A stretch of 64,000 nt of DNA from Bacteroidaceae bacterium (GTDB lineage: Bacteria; Bacteroidota; Bacteroidia; Bacteroidales; Bacteroidaceae). The notes beneath the pieces were generated by a model, which was not told where the DNA came from, did not search any database, and saw only the letters and a list, made by a program, of their open reading frames with translations. Shown piece by piece: positions 7,821-16,155 of this stretch (the first letter of the stretch is position 1; every line of letters starts with the position of its first letter). The DNA lies in contig JAGAQH010000025.1 of the NCBI GenBank assembly GCA_017622815.1, positions 1 to 64,000 of the forward strand. The letters are read 5' to 3'. The position numbers and the translations under genes were made by a program.

Positions 7821-8819
7821 TTAACGCAACCAGATAAGGTCGCCAACCTTTATCTCGTATTTGCGTGGTGAGAGATTGTTGAGTTTGTACAGGCTCTTCA
7901 GGCGGATGCCATACATCTGCGATATGTCGTACATGCTTTGGCCTGGCTCAACAGTGTGTGGCAGGTTCTTGTATTCCTTGGCACCTTTGGTGCGTTTTTT
8001 CCTCAGGAAAAGTATGTCGCCTATAGTAAGGGTGTAATCCAGAGTAAGGTCGTTAAAGTCCAGCAGTTCCTCTATCTGCAGGCCTGTTGCCCAACTGATG
8101 GTGGCAAGGTCGTCGCCTTCCTGTACCACGATGAAGTAGTTGTCATTGCAATGATATACTGCATGCGTGCGGAAGAATGGCGGAATCTTCTTCTCCTTTA
8201 TCTTGTTGCGCGACAGACGCTTTAGGTATTTCTTGGAAATCCTTCCCGTCTCGCCTTTGGCATTGTAGGTGGGTGAGAGGGGTTCGGTAAACTTATGGCT
8301 GGGCTTTCTTGTGTCGAATTGGTGCAGGGAGTACATCTCGATGATACGGATGAGGCTCTGTGCATACGTGGGGCTGGTGGCATATCCGCATGCCTTCAGT
8401 CCCTTGGCCCATGCCTTGTAGTCGGTAATCCTATAGGTGAAGAGTCTCTTGTAGCGAGGTTTGAGCAGGAAGAGCGAATGGTCTTCATAACTCTCGCGTA
8501 CGGAGCGGTATTTGCGGAATCTTTCCTTGGGGCGGTCGTCGTCCACAAGGATGTATGGACCAGTCCATCCGCCAGGGGTCTTTATGCCGAAGTGGTTGTT
8601 GGCTTCGGTGGCCAGACGGCTGCGTCCGGCACCGCTTTCCAACAGTCCCTGTGCCAGGGTGATGCTGGCAGGTATCTTGTATTTCTGCTGCTGTTCCATG
8701 GCCATATCCTTGTATTTGTCGATATAGGCCCAGTAGGCACGGTTGGTGCTGCCCTGTGACCATACGGCCACAGAGAGCAACAGTGTGATTAGAAATAACT
8801 GAAACCTTTTCAGTGTCAT
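7821..8819 (-). CDS. exported glucosaminidase (GH73-like) with two LysM domains
   Basis: 332 residues: a signal peptide (cleavage near SQG), then a mannosyl-glycoprotein endo-beta-N-acetylglucosaminidase/FlgJ-like domain (about 30-175). The probable catalytic Glu is E61 in LAQGLLESGAG. A basic linker leads to two LysM peptidoglycan-binding motifs (about 210-258 and 283-332). It should cut or remodel peptidoglycan in the periplasm or at the envelope. The start at 8819 (MTLKRF) gives a normal signal peptide; a start three codons earlier (MPPMTL) is possible. It follows rpiB by 25 bases and is probably cotranscribed with it. Confidence 0.87.
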   Translation of the reverse strand: MTLKRFQLFLITLLLSVAVWSQGSTNRAYWAYIDKYKDMAMEQQQKYKIPASITLAQGLLESGAGRSRLATEANNHFGIKTPGGWTGPYILVDDDRPKERFRKYRSVRESYEDHSLFLLKPRYKRLFTYRITDYKAWAKGLKACGYATSPTYAQSLIRIIEMYSLHQFDTRKPSHKFTEPLSPTYNAKGETGRISKKYLKRLSRNKIKEKKIPPFFRTHAVYHCNDNYFIVVQEGDDLATISWATGLQIEELLDFNDLTLDYTLTIGDILFLRKKRTKGAKEYKNLPHTVEPGQSMYDISQMYGIRLKSLYKLNNLSPRKYEIKVGDLIWLR

Positions 8820-8844
8820 CGGCGGCACGGCAAAGGGTGGTGCG

Positions 8845-9285
8845 TTACTTCAGGGGGATGTCGGCAATGCGCTGCATGTGGCGTCCGCCCTCGAAAGGAG
8901 TCTGGAAGAACTCGTCCATGATGGCGCGTGCAGTGTCGTTGTCTATGAAGCGTCCTGGCATTACCAGCACGTTGGCATCGTTGTGCTGACGGATGAGGTG
9001 TGCTATCTCGGGCATCCAGCACAGGCCGGCACGTATGCCCTGGTGCTTATTCAGTGTCATGGAGATACCTTCACCCGAACCGCACATGGCAATGCCGGGA
9101 TACACTTCGCCGCTTTCCACGCCTTCTGCCAGCAGGTGGCCGAAGGTGGCATAGTTGCAACTTTCCTCAGAGTGTGTTCCATAGTCCTTATAGGGGATAC
9201 CCTTTTCTTCCAGATACTGCTTTACGAACTCTTTGAGGGGGTATGCTGCATGATCTGATGCGAGACCTACAATCTTTGTTTCCAT
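8845..9285 (-). CDS. rpiB: ribose-5-phosphate isomerase B
   Basis: 146-residue RpiB/LacAB family enzyme interconverting ribose-5-phosphate and ribulose-5-phosphate in the non-oxidative pentose phosphate pathway. It has the family features ASDHAA (D11, H12) and the active-site cysteine C68 in CGSGEGISM, with NDANVL and a terminal HMQRI. It lies directly downstream of transketolase, its pathway neighbour, separated by a hairpin. Confidence 0.93.
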   Translation of the reverse strand: METKIVGLASDHAAYPLKEFVKQYLEEKGIPYKDYGTHSEESCNYATFGHLLAEGVESGEVYPGIAMCGSGEGISMTLNKHQGIRAGLCWMPEIAHLIRQHNDANVLVMPGRFIDNDTARAIMDEFFQTPFEGGRHMQRIADIPLK

Positions 9286-9336
9286 AGGAGATGATGGTTT
9301 TGGTTATAAGTGATGTGTTTGCCTTTATGATGAAAG

Positions 9337-9378
9337 AAAGAGGCTACCGCACCATGGTGACGTGCGATAGCCCTCTTT
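9337..9378 (-). terminator. terminator or attenuator after transketolase
   Basis: Inverted repeat with arms AAAGAGGCTACCGCAC and GTGCGATAGCCCTCTTT (one bulge, one mismatch), followed on the minus strand by TTTCTTTCATC. It lies between the tkt stop and the rpiB start, so some read-through could feed rpiB. Confidence 0.7.
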
Positions 9379-9387
9379 GTGTGTGGT

Positions 9388-11424
9388 TTATTCTGCAAGC
9401 AGGATGCTCTTTGCCTGGTTGTAAACGTTCTCAGCAGTGTAGCCCAACTTCTCGTCCAGCACCTTGTAGGGAGCGGAGAAACCAAAACTCTCCAGACCGA
9501 AGACGCGGCTACTGGGATGTGCTCCCACGAGGAAGCCCTCTAAGTTGACGGGCAGACCGGCGCTGAGGCCGAATACCTTGCTGCCGATGGGGAAGAGTTC
9601 GCGCTGGTATTCTATGGGCTGCTCGCGGAAGAGGCCTTCGGAGGGTGCGCTGATTACTCTTACCTTATAGCCCTCCTGGCGCACCAGTCGTGCACCGGCT
9701 ATGAGTGTGCTCACTTCCGAGCCGTTGCCCACGAAGATGATGTCGGGGTTCTCATCGCTCTCTGCGCTGATGTATGCACCCTTGCGGCAATATTCGTAGG
9801 GAGTGCCCTCGGGCAGGGGCTCAATGTTCTGGCGTGAGAGTATGAGAGCGGAGGGGCTTGTCATGTTCTCCATGGCCATGGCCCAGCATACGGTGGTGGC
9901 GTTGCAGTCGGCAGGACGGAGAACAAGCATGGAGTTGCGTCCGGAGTGGTTCTTCATCTTCTCCATCAGGCGTATCTGTGCCTCCTGTTCTACGGGTTCG
10001 TGTGTGGGACCGTCTTCACCTACGCGGAATGCGTCGTGGCTCCAGATGAACTTGACGGGCAGTTCCATCAGCGCTGCCATGCGGATGGCAGGTTTCATGT
10101 AGTCGGAGAACACGAAGAATGTGCCACAGGCTGCCAGCATGCCGCCGTGCAGGGTAATGCCTATGCAGACGCATGCCATGGTCAGTTCGGCTACACCTGC
10201 CTGCAGGAATCCGCCAGCGAAGTTGTCGCGTGAGATGACGGTGGCGCCGCCCTTGATGAAACCGTCGGTCTTGTCGGAGTTGCAGAGGTCGGCACTGGAT
10301 ACTATCATATTGGGCACGGTCTTGGCCAGAAGGCTGAGGCATGCACTGGATGCGTTTCGTGTGGGTTCGCCCTGCTTCTGCTCTATGCTGTCCCAGGGTA
10401 TCTCGGGCAGACGGCCGGCAAACCAGTCGGCCTGCTGTGCTGCCTTCTCGGGATTTGCTTCGGCCCAGGCCTTCTCTTCTGCATGACGCTCGGCGCAGAT
10501 GGCCTTGAGTTCCTGACGGCGTACGTTGAAGATTTCCTGTACCTCGTCCCAGATGATGAAGGCATTGTCGGGGTCACCGCCCAGGTTCTTCACGGTGTTG
10601 CGGTATGCGTCTCCGCCCAAGGGTGCTCCGTGTGTACCGCAGTTGCGCTCGTAACTGGTGCCGTCTGCTTTCAGGGCTCCCTTGCCCATGATGCAGTGGC
10701 CTATGATAAGTGAGGGCTTGCCGCTGACTTTGGCGGCAGCGTCCAGAGCCTGGCGTATTTCGGTGACGTTGTTACCGTCTATGCAGAACACCTCCCATCC
10801 GAGGGCACGATACTTGGCTGCTGTGTCTTCGCTGGTGACCACGCTTGTTTCTGTGGACAACTGGATGTCGTTGGCGTCGTAGAACATGACAAGGTTGTCC
10901 AGTCCCAGTGTGCCGGCTATGCGAGCCGCACCCTGTGAGATTTCTTCCTGTATGCCGCCATCGGAAATGTAGGCATAGATGGTCTCCTTCTGGAAAGTGG
11001 GGTTGCCAGTGCGTGCATACAGACATTTGGCTGCAATGGCTGCACCTACGGCATAGGTGTGGCCCTGACCCAGAGGACCTGAACTGTTCTCTATGCCGCG
11101 GGCATAGTTGAGTTCGGGATGTCCGGGGGTGGGGGAGCCCCACTGGCGCAACTGCTTGAGTTCGTCCATTGTGAAATGGCCGGTCATGGTGAGCTGTGCG
11201 TAAAGCATGGGCGACATGTGGCCGGGGTCAAGGAAGAAACGGTCGCGACCTTCCCACAGTGGATTCTCGGGGTCGTAGTTCAGATACTCGCTATAGAGTA
11301 CGGAAATGAAGTCCGCGCCTCCCATAGCACCGCCAGGATGACCGCTTTTTGCTTTCTCTACCATTGCTGCAGACAGGATGCGGATATTGTCTGCTGCCTT
11401 GTTAAGAGTCTCGATGGAATGCAT
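9388..11424 (-). CDS. tkt: transketolase
   Basis: 678-residue, full-length thiamine-diphosphate enzyme of the non-oxidative pentose phosphate pathway. It transfers two-carbon ketol units between sugar phosphates. Visible features are GHPGGAMGGAD near the start, GPLGQGHTYAVGAA, the ThDP/Mg motif around SDGGIQEEISQG, and the pyrimidine-binding half with FVFSDYMKPAIR and DGPTHEPVEQ. The gene lies between a Nudix-type regulator upstream (55-base gap) and rpiB downstream. This suggests a pentose-phosphate unit controlled by that regulator, which is inference from position. Confidence 0.95.
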   Translation of the reverse strand: MHSIETLNKAADNIRILSAAMVEKAKSGHPGGAMGGADFISVLYSEYLNYDPENPLWEGRDRFFLDPGHMSPMLYAQLTMTGHFTMDELKQLRQWGSPTPGHPELNYARGIENSSGPLGQGHTYAVGAAIAAKCLYARTGNPTFQKETIYAYISDGGIQEEISQGAARIAGTLGLDNLVMFYDANDIQLSTETSVVTSEDTAAKYRALGWEVFCIDGNNVTEIRQALDAAAKVSGKPSLIIGHCIMGKGALKADGTSYERNCGTHGAPLGGDAYRNTVKNLGGDPDNAFIIWDEVQEIFNVRRQELKAICAERHAEEKAWAEANPEKAAQQADWFAGRLPEIPWDSIEQKQGEPTRNASSACLSLLAKTVPNMIVSSADLCNSDKTDGFIKGGATVISRDNFAGGFLQAGVAELTMACVCIGITLHGGMLAACGTFFVFSDYMKPAIRMAALMELPVKFIWSHDAFRVGEDGPTHEPVEQEAQIRLMEKMKNHSGRNSMLVLRPADCNATTVCWAMAMENMTSPSALILSRQNIEPLPEGTPYEYCRKGAYISAESDENPDIIFVGNGSEVSTLIAGARLVRQEGYKVRVISAPSEGLFREQPIEYQRELFPIGSKVFGLSAGLPVNLEGFLVGAHPSSRVFGLESFGFSAPYKVLDEKLGYTAENVYNQAKSILLAE

Positions 11425-11479
11425 AGTGTATTTTGGAATTGTTTATCTTCTGTTTGAGTGAATGTTCCCTGTGGGTGCG

Positions 11480-12160
11480 CTACAGATGAAAGTCTCTGTG
11501 TTCTTGATACATGTTGTAGTCGAACACGTAGATGGCCGCTCCGCGCTTGCTGCAACTCTTGTCTATTTTGCCGGTCTTCACGAAGTAGGGCATTTCGCAA
11601 ACTTTCTTGCGGAAATTGCGTTTGTCCAGTTTCTCGTCCAGTATGGCCTCGTACAACTTCTGTATCTGGCTCATGGTGAACTCCTCCGGCAGTAATTTCA
11701 GCGCAATGGGGGTGTAACTGATTTTATCCTGCAACCTGTTTATGGCCTTCTTCATCATCTTCATGTGGTCGAAGTAGAGTGTTGGCAGGTTGTTGGCATC
11801 CACCCACTTGCAGTTGAACTTCTCCAGCAGTTTGTTGTCGTAGTGGGCCTTGTCCAGCAGGGCATAGTACGCCACGCTTATGACACGTCCTCCCGGGTCT
11901 CTGTTTATGTCGCCGAAGGCTTCCAACTGCTCCAGGAACAGGTCCTTTATTCCCGTCCGTTCCGTAAGTACGCGGTATGCCGCCTCGTCCAGGGTCTCGT
12001 CCTCCTGCACGAAACCTCCCATCGGTGTCAGTTCGCCGTTGAAGGGTTCTATGTTGCGGTGTTGGAACAGGACCTGCAGGTTTCCGTCTTCAAAGCCGAA
12101 AATGATGCAGTCCACTGCAACATGGAATGATGGCTCGTCGGCATAGTACTTATGTGTCAT
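11480..12160 (-). CDS. Nudix-domain protein, probable NrtR/AraR-type transcription regulator
   Basis: 226 residues: an N-terminal Nudix fold (about 10-145) and a C-terminal winged-helix-like region (about 150-226, ending DYNMYQEHRDFHL). The Nudix box at 49-70 is broken. The position-64 Glu is Val and the second of the paired Glu residues is Arg (GRVLTERTG-like pattern), with only E67 kept, so hydrolase activity is doubtful. Nudix plus winged helix with a degenerate box is the design of the NrtR/AraR regulators. Bacteroides AraR senses a sugar rather than hydrolysing a nucleotide. Its position between the galactose operon and tkt suggests control of sugar or pentose metabolism; the ligand and operator are unknown. 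Confidence 0.8.
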   Translation of the reverse strand: MTHKYYADEPSFHVAVDCIIFGFEDGNLQVLFQHRNIEPFNGELTPMGGFVQEDETLDEAAYRVLTERTGIKDLFLEQLEAFGDINRDPGGRVISVAYYALLDKAHYDNKLLEKFNCKWVDANNLPTLYFDHMKMMKKAINRLQDKISYTPIALKLLPEEFTMSQIQKLYEAILDEKLDKRNFRKKVCEMPYFVKTGKIDKSCSKRGAAIYVFDYNMYQEHRDFHL

Positions 12161-12189
12161 TTATATGTCGGGAATGCTTTATTCTTGCG

Positions 12190-12197
12190 CAAAGATA
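12190..12197 (-). promoter_or_regulatory. -7 element of the Nudix regulator/tkt unit
   Basis: Minus-strand TATCTTTG, 29 bases upstream of the ATG. No good -33 TTTG is seen at 20 bases. The rest of 12198-12337 is AT-rich with nothing else recognisable. Confidence 0.6.
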
Positions 12198-12337
12198 CGA
12201 ATATTATTTTGTATTTAATGGTATTAAGTACACTTTTATCCCCATGTATATATATAAATGTATAAGAAAAGGTCTTTGCGCGGTGATGCTTGAGCATATT
12301 TGCTGTCCTTTGAGTGCTGTGCAAAGGCACAAAAACA

Positions 12338-12366
12338 TCCCTGCTCCTCGCATGGAGGAACAGGGA
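12338..12366 (-). terminator. terminator of the galM-permease-galK operon
   Basis: A 12-base stem, TCCCTGCTCCTC / GAGGAACAGGGA with one wobble, followed on the minus strand by TGTTTTTGTGCC. It lies 28 bases past the galK stop. Confidence 0.75.
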
Positions 12367-12394
12367 CGTGTCGTGATAGTGTATTCGTATGGGT

Positions 12395-13555
12395 TTAGCA
12401 GAGCTTGCGAGAACCATCGCCGATAACAACATCGATGACGATGGGAGCCTTGCCGTACTTGGCTGCGAACTTCTCCTTAACAACCTTCACGAAGTTGTCG
12501 TACAGTTCGTCGGCAACCAGGTTGATGGTACAGCCACCGAAACCACCGCCCATGATGCGGCTGCCGGTAACGCCCTCTTCCTTGGCAATCTCGTTGAGGA
12601 AATCAAGCTCTTCGCATGATACCTCGTACTCCTGGCTCAGACCGTAGTGGGTCTCGTACATCTTCTGGCCAACGGTCTCGTAGTCGCCACGCTCCAGAGC
12701 GTCGCAGACTGCCAATACGCGGTCAACCTCACCGATGACGTAGCGTGCTCTCTTGTAATCCTCTTCGCTAACCTCGGCCTTAACCTCGTCCAGCAGAGCC
12801 ATGTTGGCATCGCGGAGGGTCTCAACCTCGGGGTGGTGCTTGTTGATGACAGCAGCAACGCGCTCGCAGGAAAGACGACGCTCGTTGTAGGGGCTGCCAG
12901 CCAACTCGTGCTTGACACAACTGTTCACCAGAACCAGCTTGTAACCCTGGGGATTCCAGGGGAAGTATGCGAATTCGCCGCTACGGCAGTCAAGGCGCAT
13001 CAGGCTGCCGGCCTTACCATGTACGCTGGCAAACTGGTCCATGATACCGCAGTTGCAACCGATGTACTTGTGCTCGGTGCGCTGGCCTACGCGTGCCAAC
13101 TCCATCTTCTCGATCTTGTTGTCGCCCCACAGGTCGTTGCAAGCAAATGCGAAGGTGCTCTCCAGAGCGGCAGAAGAACTCATGCCTGCACCGAGGGGCA
13201 CATCACCTGCGAAAGCAGTGTTGAAACCCTCAACGGGTACACCCAGAGCCATCATCTCGCGGCAAACACCGTAGATGTAGCGAGCCCAAGTTGCCTTGGG
13301 ACCTTCGGGATCGTCCAAAGAGAAGGTAACCTTGTCCTTCAGGTCGATAGAATATGCATTAACGTTGCGGGTGCCATTGGGCTTGATTTCTGCAATCATA
13401 CCCTGCTGCACTGCACCGGGGAATACGAAACCGTTGTTGTAGTCAGTGTGCTCACCGATCAGGTTGATACGACCGGGAGAAGCATAAACACTGCCAGTTG
13501 TTCCATCGAAGTGCTTGATGAAGCGACTTCTTACGTCATCAATTGTAAGTCTCAT
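12395..13555 (-). CDS. galK: galactokinase
   Basis: 386-residue GHMP kinase that phosphorylates alpha-D-galactose to galactose-1-phosphate, the first committed Leloir step. All three signatures are visible: the N-terminal galactose-binding GRINLIGEHTDYNNG (about 28-42), the ATP-binding PLGAGMSSSAALES (about 120-133) and the C-terminal GSRIMGGGFGGCTINLV. It is the third gene of a galM-permease-galK operon, 26 bases behind the permease. No galT or galE is present in this window. Confidence 0.96.
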   Translation of the reverse strand: MRLTIDDVRSRFIKHFDGTTGSVYASPGRINLIGEHTDYNNGFVFPGAVQQGMIAEIKPNGTRNVNAYSIDLKDKVTFSLDDPEGPKATWARYIYGVCREMMALGVPVEGFNTAFAGDVPLGAGMSSSAALESTFAFACNDLWGDNKIEKMELARVGQRTEHKYIGCNCGIMDQFASVHGKAGSLMRLDCRSGEFAYFPWNPQGYKLVLVNSCVKHELAGSPYNERRLSCERVAAVINKHHPEVETLRDANMALLDEVKAEVSEEDYKRARYVIGEVDRVLAVCDALERGDYETVGQKMYETHYGLSQEYEVSCEELDFLNEIAKEEGVTGSRIMGGGFGGCTINLVADELYDNFVKVVKEKFAAKYGKAPIVIDVVIGDGSRKLC

Positions 13556-13581
13556 AGTTAATTTAGGATTTAGGGTTGTTA

Positions 13582-14856
13582 TTACTCAGAACGCTTTGTC
13601 ACACGGCTACCGATAAGGGCATAGAACAGGAGGTAGGCAGCACAGAATACGATTACCCAGAAGCTGGTCATGTAGTCTGTCAGGTCTGCAACGTAGCCCT
13701 GGATACCCATCATTACAGCACAACCGAATACCATGGTCATGAAGATACCGGATGCGATAGCGGTGTACTTGCCCAGACCCTCAACTGCCATGTTGAAGAT
13801 TGCACCCCACATTACTGATGTGCAAAGACCAACAAGAAGGAAAGAGAAGATGCCCAGGGGAACAGGCTGCCAGATAAGCTCCAACTTGCCCCAGTCAACA
13901 CCAGGGAAGTTTACAAGAACGTCGGCAGGTGCATACATACCGAAGATTACCAATGCCAGGGTGGCGATAGATACGGTTGTAATCATGGCGCGTGCGCTAA
14001 CCTTAGAACCAATGGATGCACCAACGAAGCGGCCAACGAGCATCATTGCCCAGTAAACGGCAACAATCATACCTACTGTAGCTGCGGGGATAGAGTAGGG
14101 CTCGGAGGTGAGCATCTGCTGAACAGCGTTGGGAACACCTACCTCGATACCCATGTACAGGAAGATGGCCAGAGCACCGAGTGCGAAGTGGCTGTGGCTC
14201 ATGGCACCCTTGATGAGGTCTACGCGGACGGGAGCCTGCTCGGGTTCCTCAATCTTGGTGAAGAGGATAACGATGAAAGCAATCACGAAGATAGCGAGAG
14301 CAATCATGAGAGCGGGAGTAGCGTCAGCAATCTTTGCCTTGGAGGCGTCAGCAATCAAGGCACCCATCAGGATGTAGCATGCTACGGCAGCAGAAGAGTT
14401 GAATACACCACCGATCTGGATGAGCTGGTTACCGGAGTTGCCACCGCCGCCGAGCAGATTCAGCATGGGGTTAACCACACAGTTGAGGATACACATGCAA
14501 AGACCGGCAATGAAAGCACCGATAAGGTAGATGCCGAATACCAGACCGATGTTCTCCTGTGCATTGAACTGGCCGCTCAACCACTGGATAAGGATACCTG
14601 CACTACCTACAACAAGACCAATAAGAGCAGTCTTCTTGTAACCGAACTTGGCGATGAGCATGCCGGCAGGGATACCCATAACCAGGTATGCAACAAAGTT
14701 ACCATAGTTACCAATCTGAGCGAGAACATTGGAGATTTCGCCTTGGTTCTTGATGATGGTTGCCATGGGAGTGCACAAGTTGGTCACGAAGGCAATCATA
14801 GCGAAGAGCGCAATCATCACGATAATAGCGCCCCATTGTTTTGTTTTTTGAGCCAT
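13582..14856 (-). CDS. FHS-family MFS sugar permease (glucose/galactose type)
   Basis: 424 residues with about 12 hydrophobic segments, of the fucose-galactose-glucose:H+ symporter (FucP/GluP) family of inner-membrane permeases. It resembles family members in its length, in NPMLNLLGGGGNSGN in the first half and in the central GRFVGASIGSKVS. Placed between galM and galK, its substrate is most likely galactose and perhaps glucose. That substrate call comes from the neighbours rather than from a decisive residue. Confidence 0.88.
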   Translation of the reverse strand: MAQKTKQWGAIIVMIALFAMIAFVTNLCTPMATIIKNQGEISNVLAQIGNYGNFVAYLVMGIPAGMLIAKFGYKKTALIGLVVGSAGILIQWLSGQFNAQENIGLVFGIYLIGAFIAGLCMCILNCVVNPMLNLLGGGGNSGNQLIQIGGVFNSSAAVACYILMGALIADASKAKIADATPALMIALAIFVIAFIVILFTKIEEPEQAPVRVDLIKGAMSHSHFALGALAIFLYMGIEVGVPNAVQQMLTSEPYSIPAATVGMIVAVYWAMMLVGRFVGASIGSKVSARAMITTVSIATLALVIFGMYAPADVLVNFPGVDWGKLELIWQPVPLGIFSFLLVGLCTSVMWGAIFNMAVEGLGKYTAIASGIFMTMVFGCAVMMGIQGYVADLTDYMTSFWVIVFCAAYLLFYALIGSRVTKRSE

Positions 14857-14910
14857 TACTTTAATTTTGTTTGTTTAAGTTATTAGTGAATAAATGATTA
14901 TAATCAATGA

Positions 14911-14949
14911 AAGCCACCCTTTCTTCGTTAGTGGAAGAAAGAGCGGCTT
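14911..14949 (-). terminator. hairpin between galM and the sugar permease
   Basis: Arms AAGCCACCCTTTCTTC and GAAGAAAGAGCGGCTT pair at 14 of 16 positions with a 7-base loop. It sits inside the operon, between the galM stop and the permease start. There is no long T-run, so it is more likely an attenuator or RNA processing/stabilising hairpin than a strong stop. Confidence 0.55.
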
Positions 14950-14957
14950 CGTGTATC

Positions 14958-16037
14958 TTACTTGTCTGTGCCGAACTTGTAAACGGTCTTCTGAACGTAA
15001 ACCTCTCCGGGTTTCAACTGTGTGCTGGGGAAGTGTGCACGGTTGGGTGAGTCGGGGAAGTGCTGTGCCTCGAAACAAAGACCAGAGTGCTTGCCGAAGG
15101 TGGCTCCGTGCTGACCCTTGTATCCGTCTGCCCAGTTGTCGCTGTAGAACTGTACGCCGGGTTCGGTGGTCCAGCATTCCATTGTACGGCCTGTTGAGGG
15201 CTCAACCATGGAGGCTGCCAAAGTCAGTTCTCCGGGTTCGTGCTTGTTCAGAACGTAGCAGTGGTCATAACCAGTGCCGTTCTTTATCTGCTCGTCATCG
15301 GCGGCAATGTCGCGACCTACAGGCTTTGGTGTGCGGAAGTCGAAGGGAGTGCCCTCTACCTTGCGAATCTCGCCGGTGGGTATGCTGTTCTCATCAATGG
15401 GAACATAGAAGTCTGCATTGATGGTCAGGATGGTGTCCAACTGTGATGGGGTGGGGGTTCCGATACCGGTCAGAGAGAAGAAGCCGTGGCTGGTCATATT
15501 GACAACGGTCTTCTTGTTGGTTGTGCCACGGTAGTCAATAACCAGTTCGTTGTCATTTGTCAGAGAGTACTTTACGGTCATCTTTACCTCACCGGGGAAA
15601 CCTTCTTCATAATAAGCGAAGGTATAGCGCAGTACCAGTTCCTGATCGTTCAGTTGCTCTGCATCCCACACACGTGCATGACATCCTGTGGGACCGCCAT
15701 GAAGGTGGTTGGGGCCATTGTTGATGGCGAGGCTGTATTCCTTGCCGTTCATGGTGAACTTGCCATGGCAGATGCGGTTACCATATCTGCCCACGAGGGT
15801 GGAAAGGAATGGCTCGGGACTGCTAAGGCAATCCTGGATGCAGTCGTGACCCTGTATTACGTTGGCCATGTTGCCGTCTCTGTCGGGTACCATGATGGAC
15901 ACCAGAGAGCCACCGTAATTTGTTATGCTTACTTCCATGCCCTGAGCATTGGTCAGAGTGTACAGGTCTGTTTCCTTGCCCTGTACCATGGCCTGAAAGT
16001 CTTCGCGCTTCAGGCCGGAAATCAACTTGTTCTCCAT
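14958..16037 (-). CDS. galM: aldose 1-epimerase (mutarotase)
   Basis: 359-residue galactose mutarotase-like protein interconverting alpha and beta anomers so that galactokinase receives its substrate. Visible landmarks are the NYGGSLVSI strand, GRYGNRI, NGPNHLHGG, the His-containing MTSHGFFSLTG (the usual version is NHSYFNL; the His is kept) and the C-terminal TEPGVQFYSDN, which carries the probable catalytic Glu. No signal peptide is seen, so it should be cytoplasmic. It is the first gene of the galactose operon and has its own promoter. Confidence 0.93.
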   Translation of the reverse strand: MENKLISGLKREDFQAMVQGKETDLYTLTNAQGMEVSITNYGGSLVSIMVPDRDGNMANVIQGHDCIQDCLSSPEPFLSTLVGRYGNRICHGKFTMNGKEYSLAINNGPNHLHGGPTGCHARVWDAEQLNDQELVLRYTFAYYEEGFPGEVKMTVKYSLTNDNELVIDYRGTTNKKTVVNMTSHGFFSLTGIGTPTPSQLDTILTINADFYVPIDENSIPTGEIRKVEGTPFDFRTPKPVGRDIAADDEQIKNGTGYDHCYVLNKHEPGELTLAASMVEPSTGRTMECWTTEPGVQFYSDNWADGYKGQHGATFGKHSGLCFEAQHFPDSPNRAHFPSTQLKPGEVYVQKTVYKFGTDK

Positions 16038-16070
16038 TGGGATTAGTATTTAGAGTGTATTCTTTCGATG

Positions 16071-16102
16071 CAAATATACAAAATAATCCTAATACCGCCA
16101 AT
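16071..16102 (-). promoter_or_regulatory. promoter of the galM operon
   Basis: Minus-strand TATATTTG (16078-16071) with ATTG (16102-16099), a three-of-four match to TTTG, 20 bases upstream. It is 33 bases before the galM start. Confidence 0.65.
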
Positions 16103-16155
16103 ACTTATGAATGGAAAAAGTTGCAAGGGAGGGTCCAAAGGCGTTTTCCGTTGAG

